A DNA stretch of 64,000 nucleotides from positions 1 through 64,000 of the forward strand of contig NZ_JAUXXZ010000081.1 in assembly GCF_030684675.1 (NCBI RefSeq). Direction: 5' to 3'. The notes beneath the pieces are model-generated. The model ran no database searches. It worked only from the letters and a program-made list of their open reading frames with translations, and was not told where the DNA came from. Positions 40,522 through 49,704 of this stretch are shown in pieces. The DNA comes from Daejeonella sp. (GTDB lineage: Bacteria > Bacteroidota > Bacteroidia > Sphingobacteriales > Sphingobacteriaceae). Numbering within the stretch: position 1 is the first letter of the stretch; the number at the start of each line of letters is the position of its first letter. Both the position numbers and the translations under genes were made by a program.

Positions 40522-41763
40522 TTATTTATATGTATTTGCTGCCAGACCGTTCAGATCCCAAACAATCCTTCCGGCGCGCACTGTAAGCTCTGCTTCAAGT
40601 TTACGATCCCCTTCGATCCTGTTTTGTCCGGAGTCTACAAAACCAAACTTGCCATTACTTATACTCAGCACTGCAATATCTGCAACTGAGCTTTCTGATA
40701 AATTTCCAAGATCTTCACGCTTAATTGATTTCGCAGCATTCCAGCTTCCACGGGCTATTACTTCAGGAATACTCATGCCAATATTCAGATATTTTGACAT
40801 CACATTCAGCATATTCTTCATACCTGAGTTCATACTTGTGCGATGCTCATCGGTTCCAAAAGAATTTGGCCAGAGTCCCTGATTATATGCCGGAATCGCC
40901 TGATTAAACCAGAATCCGGCTCCCCCATGCCCCACATCGAAAAGCACACCTCTTTTCTGCGCCTCCAAAACAAAAGGTCTGACCTTCCCCTGCTCATCAA
41001 CAACCGTCATACGCTCGGAGACATTCTCAAATGAATGAGTTATAATATCACCGGACCGCATATGATCCAATTGTTCCTGGAGTGTGTATTGAGGCATATG
41101 GCATTCCACAAAAAGCGGTCTATTAGCAATTTTTGCAGCTTCTGATGCCCGCTCAAAAGGAAGCCAGCTTTTCCCCTTATAATGACCAACCCTGGTACCT
41201 ACAATATAATCCTTGTATTTCTGAATGGCTTCAGCAGTCTTTTGAACACTTACTGTACCCATATCGGGTTCAAAACCAGAGCCTGAGCTAAATCCAGTTT
41301 CAAAAATATTGATCCAGGCGAGCACGCGGGTTATTGAGGGATCAATCACTTTCGCTTTAAAGTCAGGGAAGGTTCTCCATCCGGTGGTACCCGCATCAAC
41401 AACTGTAGTTATGCCAGAGCGTATTGCAAAAGCATCAGGTAGCTGACTGGATTGTCCGTCAGAAAAACCAGAATTACTGCCCGCGAAGACATGAGTATGG
41501 ATATTGATCAGACCAGGGGCTACTATAAGTCCGCTTACATCAAGCACCTTCTTTGCAGCCGACGCGGGGATATCAGCAGCCACCCTAAATATTTTACCGT
41601 CTTTTACGGCTACATCCATTATGGCATCAATTTTATTTTTTGCATCAATCAGCCTTCCGCCCTTCAGCAATAAATCATAATCCTGAGCCTGAGATAAAAA
41701 AGGACTTAGCAAAAAGAACAACATAAGTGATGCTCTTTGAAGAGACATCATAACATGGTTCAT
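40522..41763 (-). CDS. Exported cog3964-type amidohydrolase, subfamily A (copy A1)
   Basis: Signal RASLMLFFLLSPFLSQAQ; DLLLKGGRLIDAKN; INIHTHVFAGS; ITTVVDAGTTGW; GTDEHRTSMNSG. Start moved to MNHVMMS. Confidence 0.87.
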   Translation of the reverse strand: MNHVMMSLQRASLMLFFLLSPFLSQAQDYDLLLKGGRLIDAKNKIDAIMDVAVKDGKIFRVAADIPASAAKKVLDVSGLIVAPGLINIHTHVFAGSNSGFSDGQSSQLPDAFAIRSGITTVVDAGTTGWRTFPDFKAKVIDPSITRVLAWINIFETGFSSGSGFEPDMGTVSVQKTAEAIQKYKDYIVGTRVGHYKGKSWLPFERASEAAKIANRPLFVECHMPQYTLQEQLDHMRSGDIITHSFENVSERMTVVDEQGKVRPFVLEAQKRGVLFDVGHGGAGFWFNQAIPAYNQGLWPNSFGTDEHRTSMNSGMKNMLNVMSKYLNIGMSIPEVIARGSWNAAKSIKREDLGNLSESSVADIAVLSISNGKFGFVDSGQNRIEGDRKLEAELTVRAGRIVWDLNGLAANTYK

Positions 41764-41822
41764 GAACCTGTATTTTCCAATTTGCAACAAATTATTTTCC
41801 ATGATAGTAAATTTCAGAAATA

Positions 41823-43106
41823 TTAGTTTTTCCAGGGCTGTCCACTGATTCCATTCAAATCCCACATAATTTTCCCAGCCCTTAAAGTCAGTTCAGCCTC
41901 CAACTTTTTTGAGCCTTCGACACTAACTTTGCGAACATCGGTAAAGCCAAACTTTCCTTCCCTCAGATTGAAAACTGCAATATCTGCTTCAGCACCAACA
42001 CTTAAATGTCCGAGATCTGTTCGCTTGATTACTTTGGCCGGCGCCCAGGTTGAGCGCTCAATCACATCTTTTAATTCCATACCCAAAGCAAGAAACTTGG
42101 ACATCACATTTGTCATATCTTTCATTCCCGCATTCATGCTTTGATCGTGCAGGTCAGAACTGATCACATCCGGCAAAAAACCCTGTTTGAATGCAGGGAT
42201 AGCCTGCGCCCATGAAAATGCTCCCCCACCGTGACCTACATCGAAAACAACACCGCGCTTTTGAGCCTCTAAAATAAAGGGCTTTAATTTTCTGGTCTTC
42301 TCATCCACAATGGATTCACGGCCGGAACTAATCTCAGAATAAGTATGGGTAAAAATATCTCCCGGACGAAAATGCTTTAGAAAAAGCGACTCAATGGAGT
42401 TTGTTGGCACATGCTCTCCAAAATCTACCATAATCGGCACATCTGCGAGCTTACCCGATTCAACTGCTTTATCCACCGAAGTAAATTCTCCCCAATAATG
42501 TGCTGATTTAATACCAACAAGAATTTCCGGAAATAACTTTTTTATCATATAAGCGTTCATTTCAGGATTCATATCATTGATATCCTGCTCTTCGAAGCGA
42601 CCTATCATTCCGTTTCCGATCACATTCAGAAAAGCCAGAATACGGGTTTGGGATTTGTCGATTGACTGAGCTTTGAATGTTCTGAAATTGCGCCAACCCG
42701 AAGTTCCTGCATCCACCATCGTAGTTACTCCGGATCTGAATGAGAAAGCATCGGCCTGCTGACTGCGGGAAGAATTAGCTACCGATGTACTATACTTGTC
42801 GGTACCCTGAAATACATGTACATGCATATCAATTATTCCGGGGCTGACATAGAGACCACTAACATCCACAGTTTTTTTAGCTGAGGATTCCGGAATGTTT
42901 GCTGCCACTCTGAATATTTTACCATTCAAAATCGCCACATCCATTTTGACATTAATATTATTTTTAGGATCGATCACATGACCACCTTTCAAAAGAATAT
43001 CAATTTCCTGGGCATTCACTGTTTGAATAGCCAGAAGAATAATAACTATCAGGCTAACTCTCTGATAGCGAAATAGCCATGAATTAAACTCTTTTAATGT
43101 TGTCAT
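41823..43106 (-). CDS. Exported cog3964-type amidohydrolase, subfamily B (copy B1)
   Basis: IDILLKGGHVIDPKNNI; IDMHVHVFQGT; VGIKSAHYWG; IMVDFGEH; SSDLHDQSMNAG. Confidence 0.87.
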   Translation of the reverse strand: MTTLKEFNSWLFRYQRVSLIVIILLAIQTVNAQEIDILLKGGHVIDPKNNINVKMDVAILNGKIFRVAANIPESSAKKTVDVSGLYVSPGIIDMHVHVFQGTDKYSTSVANSSRSQQADAFSFRSGVTTMVDAGTSGWRNFRTFKAQSIDKSQTRILAFLNVIGNGMIGRFEEQDINDMNPEMNAYMIKKLFPEILVGIKSAHYWGEFTSVDKAVESGKLADVPIMVDFGEHVPTNSIESLFLKHFRPGDIFTHTYSEISSGRESIVDEKTRKLKPFILEAQKRGVVFDVGHGGGAFSWAQAIPAFKQGFLPDVISSDLHDQSMNAGMKDMTNVMSKFLALGMELKDVIERSTWAPAKVIKRTDLGHLSVGAEADIAVFNLREGKFGFTDVRKVSVEGSKKLEAELTLRAGKIMWDLNGISGQPWKN

Positions 43107-43182
43107 TCTATTTCTCTTTGATTTTATTCGATTATACCTGTAAATTTTAATATTTCAGCAGACCAAAACCTGTACAAGATGC

Positions 43183-43929
43183 TTATTGAAATTTAAGAAT
43201 CCCAAAGAATTGAGGTAAATGGAACTGAGGCTTGTCATTTTTAACTTCGTTCCAGGTGATGTAATGAGGGTTGGAGTTAATTTCAGCGATTTTATAGAAA
43301 TTCGCTCTCCAGGCAACACCCGGTTTAGGACGAACCACGTTTGTATATTTTTCAAGCATACTCAATGGGATCTTAAAAGACATAGTCCAGGTTACCGGCT
43401 CGGTAATCTCTGTATCTACCACCTTTGGCAAAGAAGCCTTGATCTGAATTTTCTGAATATCCTCAACAGTAGGCCTGTTCTTTTTGTGATGAAGTAGAGG
43501 AGTGCCTCCGCAATTGATCTCGAGATTAAAATAGTTGATTGGGTTATCGGCCTCAGGCGAGAAAAAGAACTCAACAGCAGAGTCTCTCCATACAGGTCCG
43601 TTTATTTTTTCAGTAATACTTTTTACATAGCGATCCTTAACTCTATAAATAACATAGATAAAATCATCATCATAAGTCATTTTAACATCCGCCTTAGGCT
43701 TGAATGCAGGAATTTTACCCATGTAGTTTCGAATCTTAATTGATTTAATCCCTTTCCATCCGGATGCATTCCATTTGTCGTTAACATCAACCGTTTTAGC
43801 TGATTTTTTAACATTATAAACAAGAAAATCTGACGAATTGTTTGCAGAACCTTGCTGAGCGCTTAATGCATTGACAAAAAACAGTAAGATTAAAAGAAAA
43901 AGGGAAGTAATTTTTAATTTTTTCATCAA
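43183..43929 (-). CDS. Exported carbohydrate-binding family 9-like (CBM9) protein
   Basis: Signal peptide; KWNASGWKGIKSIKIRNYMG...FIYVIYRVKDRYVKS...VEFFFSPEADNPINYFNLEINCGG. Confidence 0.82.
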   Translation of the reverse strand: MMKKLKITSLFLLILLFFVNALSAQQGSANNSSDFLVYNVKKSAKTVDVNDKWNASGWKGIKSIKIRNYMGKIPAFKPKADVKMTYDDDFIYVIYRVKDRYVKSITEKINGPVWRDSAVEFFFSPEADNPINYFNLEINCGGTPLLHHKKNRPTVEDIQKIQIKASLPKVVDTEITEPVTWTMSFKIPLSMLEKYTNVVRPKPGVAWRANFYKIAEINSNPHYITWNEVKNDKPQFHLPQFFGILKFQ

Positions 43930-44001
43930 TTTGATTGTTATTTAATGGACAAGAGGGTTAAATCAGATATTTAATTCTACAGACAAAATTGTTTGATTAA
44001 A

Positions 44002-44038
44002 CCTGCCGGTTTCTTGCAATCTGAAAGAAACCGGCAGG
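44002..44038 (-). terminator. Strong hairpin in the middle of the SelA/amidohydrolase array
   Basis: Perfect 14-bp stem CCTGCCGGTTTCTT / AAGAAACCGGCAGG with 9-nt loop. Confidence 0.6.
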
Positions 44039-44049
44039 GTAAAATGATA

Positions 44050-45705
44050 TTAAGTTGCCAAAGGCGGACCCGCAGGGATTTGAATTCTTTTCCTTGCAGG
44101 TGTTGATTTTCTGCGGTTTGCAGTAAAAGTAGCTGTTCGGTATTCACCCAGGTGAATATCTCCCGACATCGAATCGCCACTCACTGTACCCTGGAAAAGG
44201 TAATTGATGTTATCAGCAATGATCTTAATCGTGCTTTCGAACCTCACCTTATTACTATCAATTGTACCTGCAAGAGCTCTGGTATCAAAATCTGCTTTAT
44301 GAGTACCAGAAAGCCAGTTACCATCCTGTTCAATGTTTAATGTATGCATACTGGTACTGCTGAAAAACTTGATGTTCAAATCCCAAAGACCGGCAAGATT
44401 TGCTGATGGAGCAGACATTTCAGGTCTTGGGCTTCGCTTTCTTGAAAGAACTTCAAAAAGTCTGTCGGCTATAATTTTCTCTTCTCCGGCTTGTATTTGC
44501 CCGGTAGTTATACTGACAGAACTAATACCATCAGTTTCACCCCGACTGGCAAGAGCAATTCTTGGTTTGTTTCTGCCCAATTCCTCTGCAAGCTCAAAAC
44601 TATTGATATTAAGCTTGTTAGAATCCCAGGTCACAAATAATACAGGTGACTTGTTGGATAAGCCCTGAGGTTCATGAACATTGGTTTTAACTCCTTCAAT
44701 CGGTGCAATTTTCTTTGAAATTGTATCCAGCCAACCCAACCATTTTTTCCAGTCGGCAGCGTGATCCCTTCTAACCCAATCTTCAACCGCTGCCATCATT
44801 CCGATCATCTCTTCACGGCCTACCTTATTATCCCGTCCGGGACCATGATGTGGAGAACTTGCCTGCCAGGCAGACATCAAAATTGATTTATCACCTAGCA
44901 TTAATCCAGCGCATTGCGGCCCGCAAATAGCTTTTCCTCCACTATATGCAACCAGGGTCGCTCCACGCTTTAGGTGTACTGGTGGAATGGTCAGATTCTG
45001 AGCTGCAACATCAATCAGAACCGGAATATTTTTTGGTTTTGCAAAGGATGAAATCACTTCCAGCGATAGTGGCTGACCTGTTTCAGAAGCAGCTCCTGCA
45101 GTCAGGTAAATCATTGCCGTCTTTGGATTAATGGCCACTTCCAATTCTTCGGCTGTGGAAACATGAACTATCTTCACCCCAATATTCCTGATTCCGTGAT
45201 CATACGCATTACGTGAGTATCTTGGAATAATAACTTCATCCTTATCAAAACCGGTCAGGTCGGGGATACGGATCAGTTTCTCAGGATTACCACCTGTAAC
45301 ACAGGCAGCTGTGATATGTTTAAGTCCCGCAGCACATCCTGCCGAAACCATGCCCCATTCTGCTCCTGTCAGATCAGCAAGGCGCTGACCAATTCCATCA
45401 GCCAACTCATCATACTGTACAAAGTTATGCGCTGCAGCTTCCATTGCTTCACGAACTGCCTGGCGCTCGATCGATCCTCCAATGATTGTATATGTTCCCA
45501 TACAGTTTATCACCGGTTCTACGCCTATTTTACGAAAAATATTGGTATCCGCCATGAATGATGCTGCTGTTGTTACAGCTTCCGATCCTGCCAATGCAGG
45601 AGATCCACTTCCTGCAATGGAATTCCCCAAAACGGATTGTGCCGGAAGAACCGCGCCTGCAACAGGTAACATCGCCAAGCCTTTGATTAAATTTCTACGT
45701 TTCAT
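44050..45705 (-). CDS. SelA/DgaE-like PLP-dependent enzyme, Tat-like leader, extra C-terminal domain (copy 2)
   Basis: MKRRNLIKGLAMLPVAGAVLPA; VEPVINCMGTYTIIGGS; VAYSGGKAICGPQCAGLMLG. Confidence 0.88.
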   Translation of the reverse strand: MKRRNLIKGLAMLPVAGAVLPAQSVLGNSIAGSGSPALAGSEAVTTAASFMADTNIFRKIGVEPVINCMGTYTIIGGSIERQAVREAMEAAAHNFVQYDELADGIGQRLADLTGAEWGMVSAGCAAGLKHITAACVTGGNPEKLIRIPDLTGFDKDEVIIPRYSRNAYDHGIRNIGVKIVHVSTAEELEVAINPKTAMIYLTAGAASETGQPLSLEVISSFAKPKNIPVLIDVAAQNLTIPPVHLKRGATLVAYSGGKAICGPQCAGLMLGDKSILMSAWQASSPHHGPGRDNKVGREEMIGMMAAVEDWVRRDHAADWKKWLGWLDTISKKIAPIEGVKTNVHEPQGLSNKSPVLFVTWDSNKLNINSFELAEELGRNKPRIALASRGETDGISSVSITTGQIQAGEEKIIADRLFEVLSRKRSPRPEMSAPSANLAGLWDLNIKFFSSTSMHTLNIEQDGNWLSGTHKADFDTRALAGTIDSNKVRFESTIKIIADNINYLFQGTVSGDSMSGDIHLGEYRTATFTANRRKSTPARKRIQIPAGPPLAT

Positions 45706-45732
45706 TTTATATCTTTTAATTTCTGTGTATTT

Positions 45733-46977
45733 CTATTTATAAGCGTTTGCTGCCAGACCATTGAGGTCCCAAATAATACGACCTGCACGTACAGTAAGCT
45801 CTGCTTCCAATTTTTTATCGCCTTCAATCTTATTATTACCCGAATCTACGAAACCAAACTTTCCTTTAGCAACACTCAATACAGCAATATCTGCGACCGA
45901 TCCTTCCGACAAATTCCCCAGATCTTCACGTTTGATTGACTTGGCAGCATTCCAGCTTCCTCTGGCAATGACTTCAGGCATCGTCATTCCCATATTCAAA
46001 TATTTAGACATCACGTTCAACATGGTTTTCATACCTGAATTCATGCTTGTACGATGCTCATCTGTACCAAATGAATTTGGCCATAAACCCTGCTTAAATG
46101 AAGGAACAGCCTGATTAAACCAAAATCCACCGCCTCCGTGGCCAACATCAAAGAGTATACCTCTTTTTTGAGCGGCTAATACAAAGGGTCTGACCTTTCC
46201 CTGTCCATCCACTACGGTCATCCGTTCAGAAACATTTTCGAATGCATGAGTAATAATATCTCCTGCACGCATTTTGTTTAACTGATCTTCGAGAGAATAC
46301 ATTGGTAGGTGGCACTCTACAAAAAGAGGCTTATTGACTAATTTTGCAGCTTCTGATGCTCGATCAAAGGGTGTCCACTCAGTTCCATCATATCGTCCGA
46401 TGCGCACACCAACCAGAATATCCGGATACTTACTGACAGTTTCGGCTGTTTTCTGAACATCCATCTCAGCGATATTTTCCTGAGCTTTGTCTGCAGAATA
46501 ACCTGATGCCGCAATACTCAGAAAGGCCAGCACACGGGTCATTGAATTATCAATTATTTTAGCCTTAAAATCAGGGAAGGTACGCCAGCCGGAAGTACCT
46601 GCATCAACAACAGTTGTTATTCCTGCACGCGGGGCAAAGGCATCCGGTAACTGACTTGAAGTTCCATCGGTAAATCCGGGATTGCTGCCGGCATATACAT
46701 GTGTATGCATATTGATCAGGCCCGGTGCAACAATCAAACCGCTTACATCCACAACCTTTTTTGCAGAACTTGCAGGAATATCGGCTGCAACACGAAATAT
46801 TTTACCTGCTTTAATGGCGATATCCATTTTGCGATCAATACTATTTTTTGCATCGATTACATGGCCACCTTTTAATAAAAGATCAATATCCTGAGCCTTA
46901 ACCTGAGTGGTACAGGCAAAGAATATAAGTACAATCATTAATGGCATTGACCCTTTGAAATTTAATAGCTTGTTCAT
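45733..46977 (-). CDS. Exported cog3964-type amidohydrolase, subfamily A (copy A2)
   Basis: DIDLLLKGGHVIDAKNSI; INMHTHVYAGS; VGVRIGRYDG; FVECHLP; GTDEHRTSMNSG. Confidence 0.87.
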   Translation of the reverse strand: MNKLLNFKGSMPLMIVLIFFACTTQVKAQDIDLLLKGGHVIDAKNSIDRKMDIAIKAGKIFRVAADIPASSAKKVVDVSGLIVAPGLINMHTHVYAGSNPGFTDGTSSQLPDAFAPRAGITTVVDAGTSGWRTFPDFKAKIIDNSMTRVLAFLSIAASGYSADKAQENIAEMDVQKTAETVSKYPDILVGVRIGRYDGTEWTPFDRASEAAKLVNKPLFVECHLPMYSLEDQLNKMRAGDIITHAFENVSERMTVVDGQGKVRPFVLAAQKRGILFDVGHGGGGFWFNQAVPSFKQGLWPNSFGTDEHRTSMNSGMKTMLNVMSKYLNMGMTMPEVIARGSWNAAKSIKREDLGNLSEGSVADIAVLSVAKGKFGFVDSGNNKIEGDKKLEAELTVRAGRIIWDLNGLAANAYK

Positions 46978-47010
46978 ATTGTTTTAGTTTTTTGATTCTA
47001 TTTAAAAAAA

Positions 47011-48324
47011 TCAATTAGTAGCTGCCGGCATTTGCCATTCGGGAACACTGATTCCATTTAAATCCCAGACTACGCGTCCGGCCCTGAGAGTCAATTCTGC
47101 TTCAAGTTTTTCTGTACCGTTGATTTTCGTGCGCCGGACATCCATATAGCCGAAATTTCCCTTTTTTAAGTTAAAAACTGCAATATCGGCCTCAGAACCA
47201 ACACTTAAATGACCCAAATCCGGGCGTTTAATTACTTGTGCAGGATTCCAGCTTGATCGTAAAATGACATCCTGAAGGCTCATACCCATGGCAAGGAATT
47301 TGGACATCACATTAGTCATATCTTTCATTGCTGCATTCATACTTAAATTGTAAAGGTCTGTACTAATCGTATTTGGCATGAAGCCCTGCTTCATGGCAGG
47401 AATTGCCTGATTGAAGTTGAATGCACCTGCACCGTGGCCTACATCGAAAATAATACCTCTTTTTTGTGCAGCAAATACGAAGGGTTTAACTTTCCTGGAC
47501 TTTTCATCGACAATAGATTCACGACCTCCATTAATTTCCGAGAACGTATGTGTAAAAATATCACCCGGTCTGAAATGTTCCATGAATAAAGATTCAATTG
47601 AATTGGCAGGAGTATGTTCCCCGAAATCAACAATAACCGGAACATTGGCCAGTTTACCCGACTCAACTGCCTTATCCACCGATGTAAAATCACCCCAAAA
47701 ATGTGCAGACTTTAATCCGACGATTAGGTTTGGATACAAGCGTTTGATCATATAGGCATTCATTTCCGGATTCATATCTGTCACGTCCTGCTGATCAAAA
47801 CGGGAAAGCATCCCGTGACCTACAACATTCAGAAAGGCTAATACCCGGGTCTGAGCACGATCAATTGACTGTGCTTTAAACAGCGGGAAATTCCTCCAGC
47901 CTGAAGACCCTGCATCAACTACAGTAGTAACTCCCGCGCGGAAAGAAAAGGCATCTGCCTGCAATCCACCGTAAGAATTTGCTGTCATACTATTCGGATC
48001 GGTACCATGAAAAACATGGGTATGCATATCAATAAGGCCTGGAGTAACATATAAGCCAGTTATATCAACCGTCCTTTTTGAAGTACTAGCCGGAATATCC
48101 TTTGCAACCCGGAATATTTTATCACCGACAATGGCAACATCCATTTTAGAGTTGATATTGTTCTTTGGATCAATAACATGGCCGCCTTTAAGGAGGATAT
48201 CTATTTCCTGAGCATGGACGGTTGATGATATCAGGATGAGAACTAAAACAGCTCCAATTCCTTGTACAATCCGGACAAATTGGTGCTGAATAAATTCTGA
48301 AATACCTGCTGTTTTAGTTCTCAT
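47011..48324 (-). CDS. Exported cog3964-type amidohydrolase, subfamily B (copy B2)
   Basis: EIDILLKGGHVIDPKNNI; IDMHTHVFHGT; VGLKSAHFWG; VIVDFGEH; STDLYNLSMNAA. Confidence 0.87.
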   Translation of the reverse strand: MRTKTAGISEFIQHQFVRIVQGIGAVLVLILISSTVHAQEIDILLKGGHVIDPKNNINSKMDVAIVGDKIFRVAKDIPASTSKRTVDITGLYVTPGLIDMHTHVFHGTDPNSMTANSYGGLQADAFSFRAGVTTVVDAGSSGWRNFPLFKAQSIDRAQTRVLAFLNVVGHGMLSRFDQQDVTDMNPEMNAYMIKRLYPNLIVGLKSAHFWGDFTSVDKAVESGKLANVPVIVDFGEHTPANSIESLFMEHFRPGDIFTHTFSEINGGRESIVDEKSRKVKPFVFAAQKRGIIFDVGHGAGAFNFNQAIPAMKQGFMPNTISTDLYNLSMNAAMKDMTNVMSKFLAMGMSLQDVILRSSWNPAQVIKRPDLGHLSVGSEADIAVFNLKKGNFGYMDVRRTKINGTEKLEAELTLRAGRVVWDLNGISVPEWQMPAATN

Positions 48325-48348
48325 GATTTTCTATTTAAATACAATTAA

Positions 48349-49662
48349 TTATCTGTTAACTGCATCCCATTGAGGCCCGCTGAGACCATTCAGATCCCAT
48401 GCAACTCTACCGGCACGAAGGGTTAATTCTGCTTCAAGTTTTTTATTGCCGTTGAACACAGAACCACGGGCATCCATAAAGCCGAATTTACCTTCTCTAA
48501 TATTGAAGACTGTTACGTCAGCTTCTGCTCCAACACTCAGGTGTCCAAGTTCAGTATGCTGAATTACATTTGCAGGATTCCAGGTTGAACGTAAAACCAC
48601 ATCCTGAATAGACATTCCCATATTTAAAAACTTGGACATTACATTTGCCATATCTTTCATACCTGCATTTCTACTGTTTCTGTAAAGGTCAGTACTGATG
48701 GTATTCGGATAAAAGCCCTGCTTTAATGCATTGATAGCTGTACTCCAGACAAATGCACCACCGCCATGACCGGTGTCAAAGATTCTGCCCTGTTTTTGAG
48801 CTTCGAAAATGAAAGGTTTTACTTTATTATTGCCATCTACAATTGGTTCACGGCCATTTGGAGTCACTGCTGAAGCAGCATTCCCTGAAAAAGTGTGGGT
48901 AAAAATATCACCCGGACGGAAATGTTTCATAAACAGTTCTTCAATGGATAATTTAGGTGTGCTTGATCCGAAATCCACCATAATTGGCTTATTGGTTAAT
49001 CTTCCGGTAGCAATTGCACGATCAACCGGACCAAAATCATTTCCCTGATAATGATGCGCTTTAATTCCTACGATGATATCGGGATATTCCTTCATAATAA
49101 AAGCAGTAGTAACCGGATTCATGTCCGTAGTGTCCTGAGCATGGACAGTGCCTGACATACCATGTCCGGCCATGCTAATAAATGCAAGAACACGGGTTTG
49201 AGAGTTGTCTATAGTCTGCTTTTTGAATTGATGGAAATCTCTCCATCCAGCAGAACCTGCATCAACCACAGTAGTTACTCCTGAACGGAAGGTAAAATCA
49301 TCAGGGGCAACACTGCCAAAACCGTTTGTGATTCCAAAGCCTGTGAAACCTGGTTCTTCGGCACCTGCAAATACGTGGACATGCATGTCAATAAAGCCAG
49401 GTGAAACATATAATCCTTTGGCATCTACAGTTCTCTTAGCAGAAGTTGCTGGAATGTTTGCGGCAACCCGGTAGATCTTACCATCTTTAATTGCAACATC
49501 CATGACTGTATTAATATTATTTTTGGGGTCGATCACATGACCACCTTTTATTAACATATCAATTTCCTGCGCCTGCAAAGCTGATAAAGTCATCAGGCAT
49601 AAGCTAAAAACAAAGATGCTCGCATATTCTCTGATTTTTATAATTACATTTCTATTCATCAT
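48349..49662 (-). CDS. Exported cog3964-type amidohydrolase, subfamily B (copy B3)
   Basis: EIDMLIKGGHVIDPKNNI; IDMHVHVFAG; VGIKAHHYQG; IMVDFGSS; STDLYRNSRNAG. Confidence 0.87.
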   Translation of the reverse strand: MMNRNVIIKIREYASIFVFSLCLMTLSALQAQEIDMLIKGGHVIDPKNNINTVMDVAIKDGKIYRVAANIPATSAKRTVDAKGLYVSPGFIDMHVHVFAGAEEPGFTGFGITNGFGSVAPDDFTFRSGVTTVVDAGSAGWRDFHQFKKQTIDNSQTRVLAFISMAGHGMSGTVHAQDTTDMNPVTTAFIMKEYPDIIVGIKAHHYQGNDFGPVDRAIATGRLTNKPIMVDFGSSTPKLSIEELFMKHFRPGDIFTHTFSGNAASAVTPNGREPIVDGNNKVKPFIFEAQKQGRIFDTGHGGGAFVWSTAINALKQGFYPNTISTDLYRNSRNAGMKDMANVMSKFLNMGMSIQDVVLRSTWNPANVIQHTELGHLSVGAEADVTVFNIREGKFGFMDARGSVFNGNKKLEAELTLRAGRVAWDLNGLSGPQWDAVNR

Positions 49663-49704
49663 ATATTAGTTTAAGTGTTTAAAATTCAATTTAGATAATT
49701 TTCA

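Noticed and set aside
44333-44668. Antisense ORFs inside coding genes (this one and many others in the track)
   Set aside because: They mirror well-supported genes on the opposite strand and show no family motifs.
40522-49662. Annotation as dihydroorotase
   Set aside because: cog3964-type proteins are often misnamed dihydroorotase; no pyrimidine genes nearby and all copies are exported.
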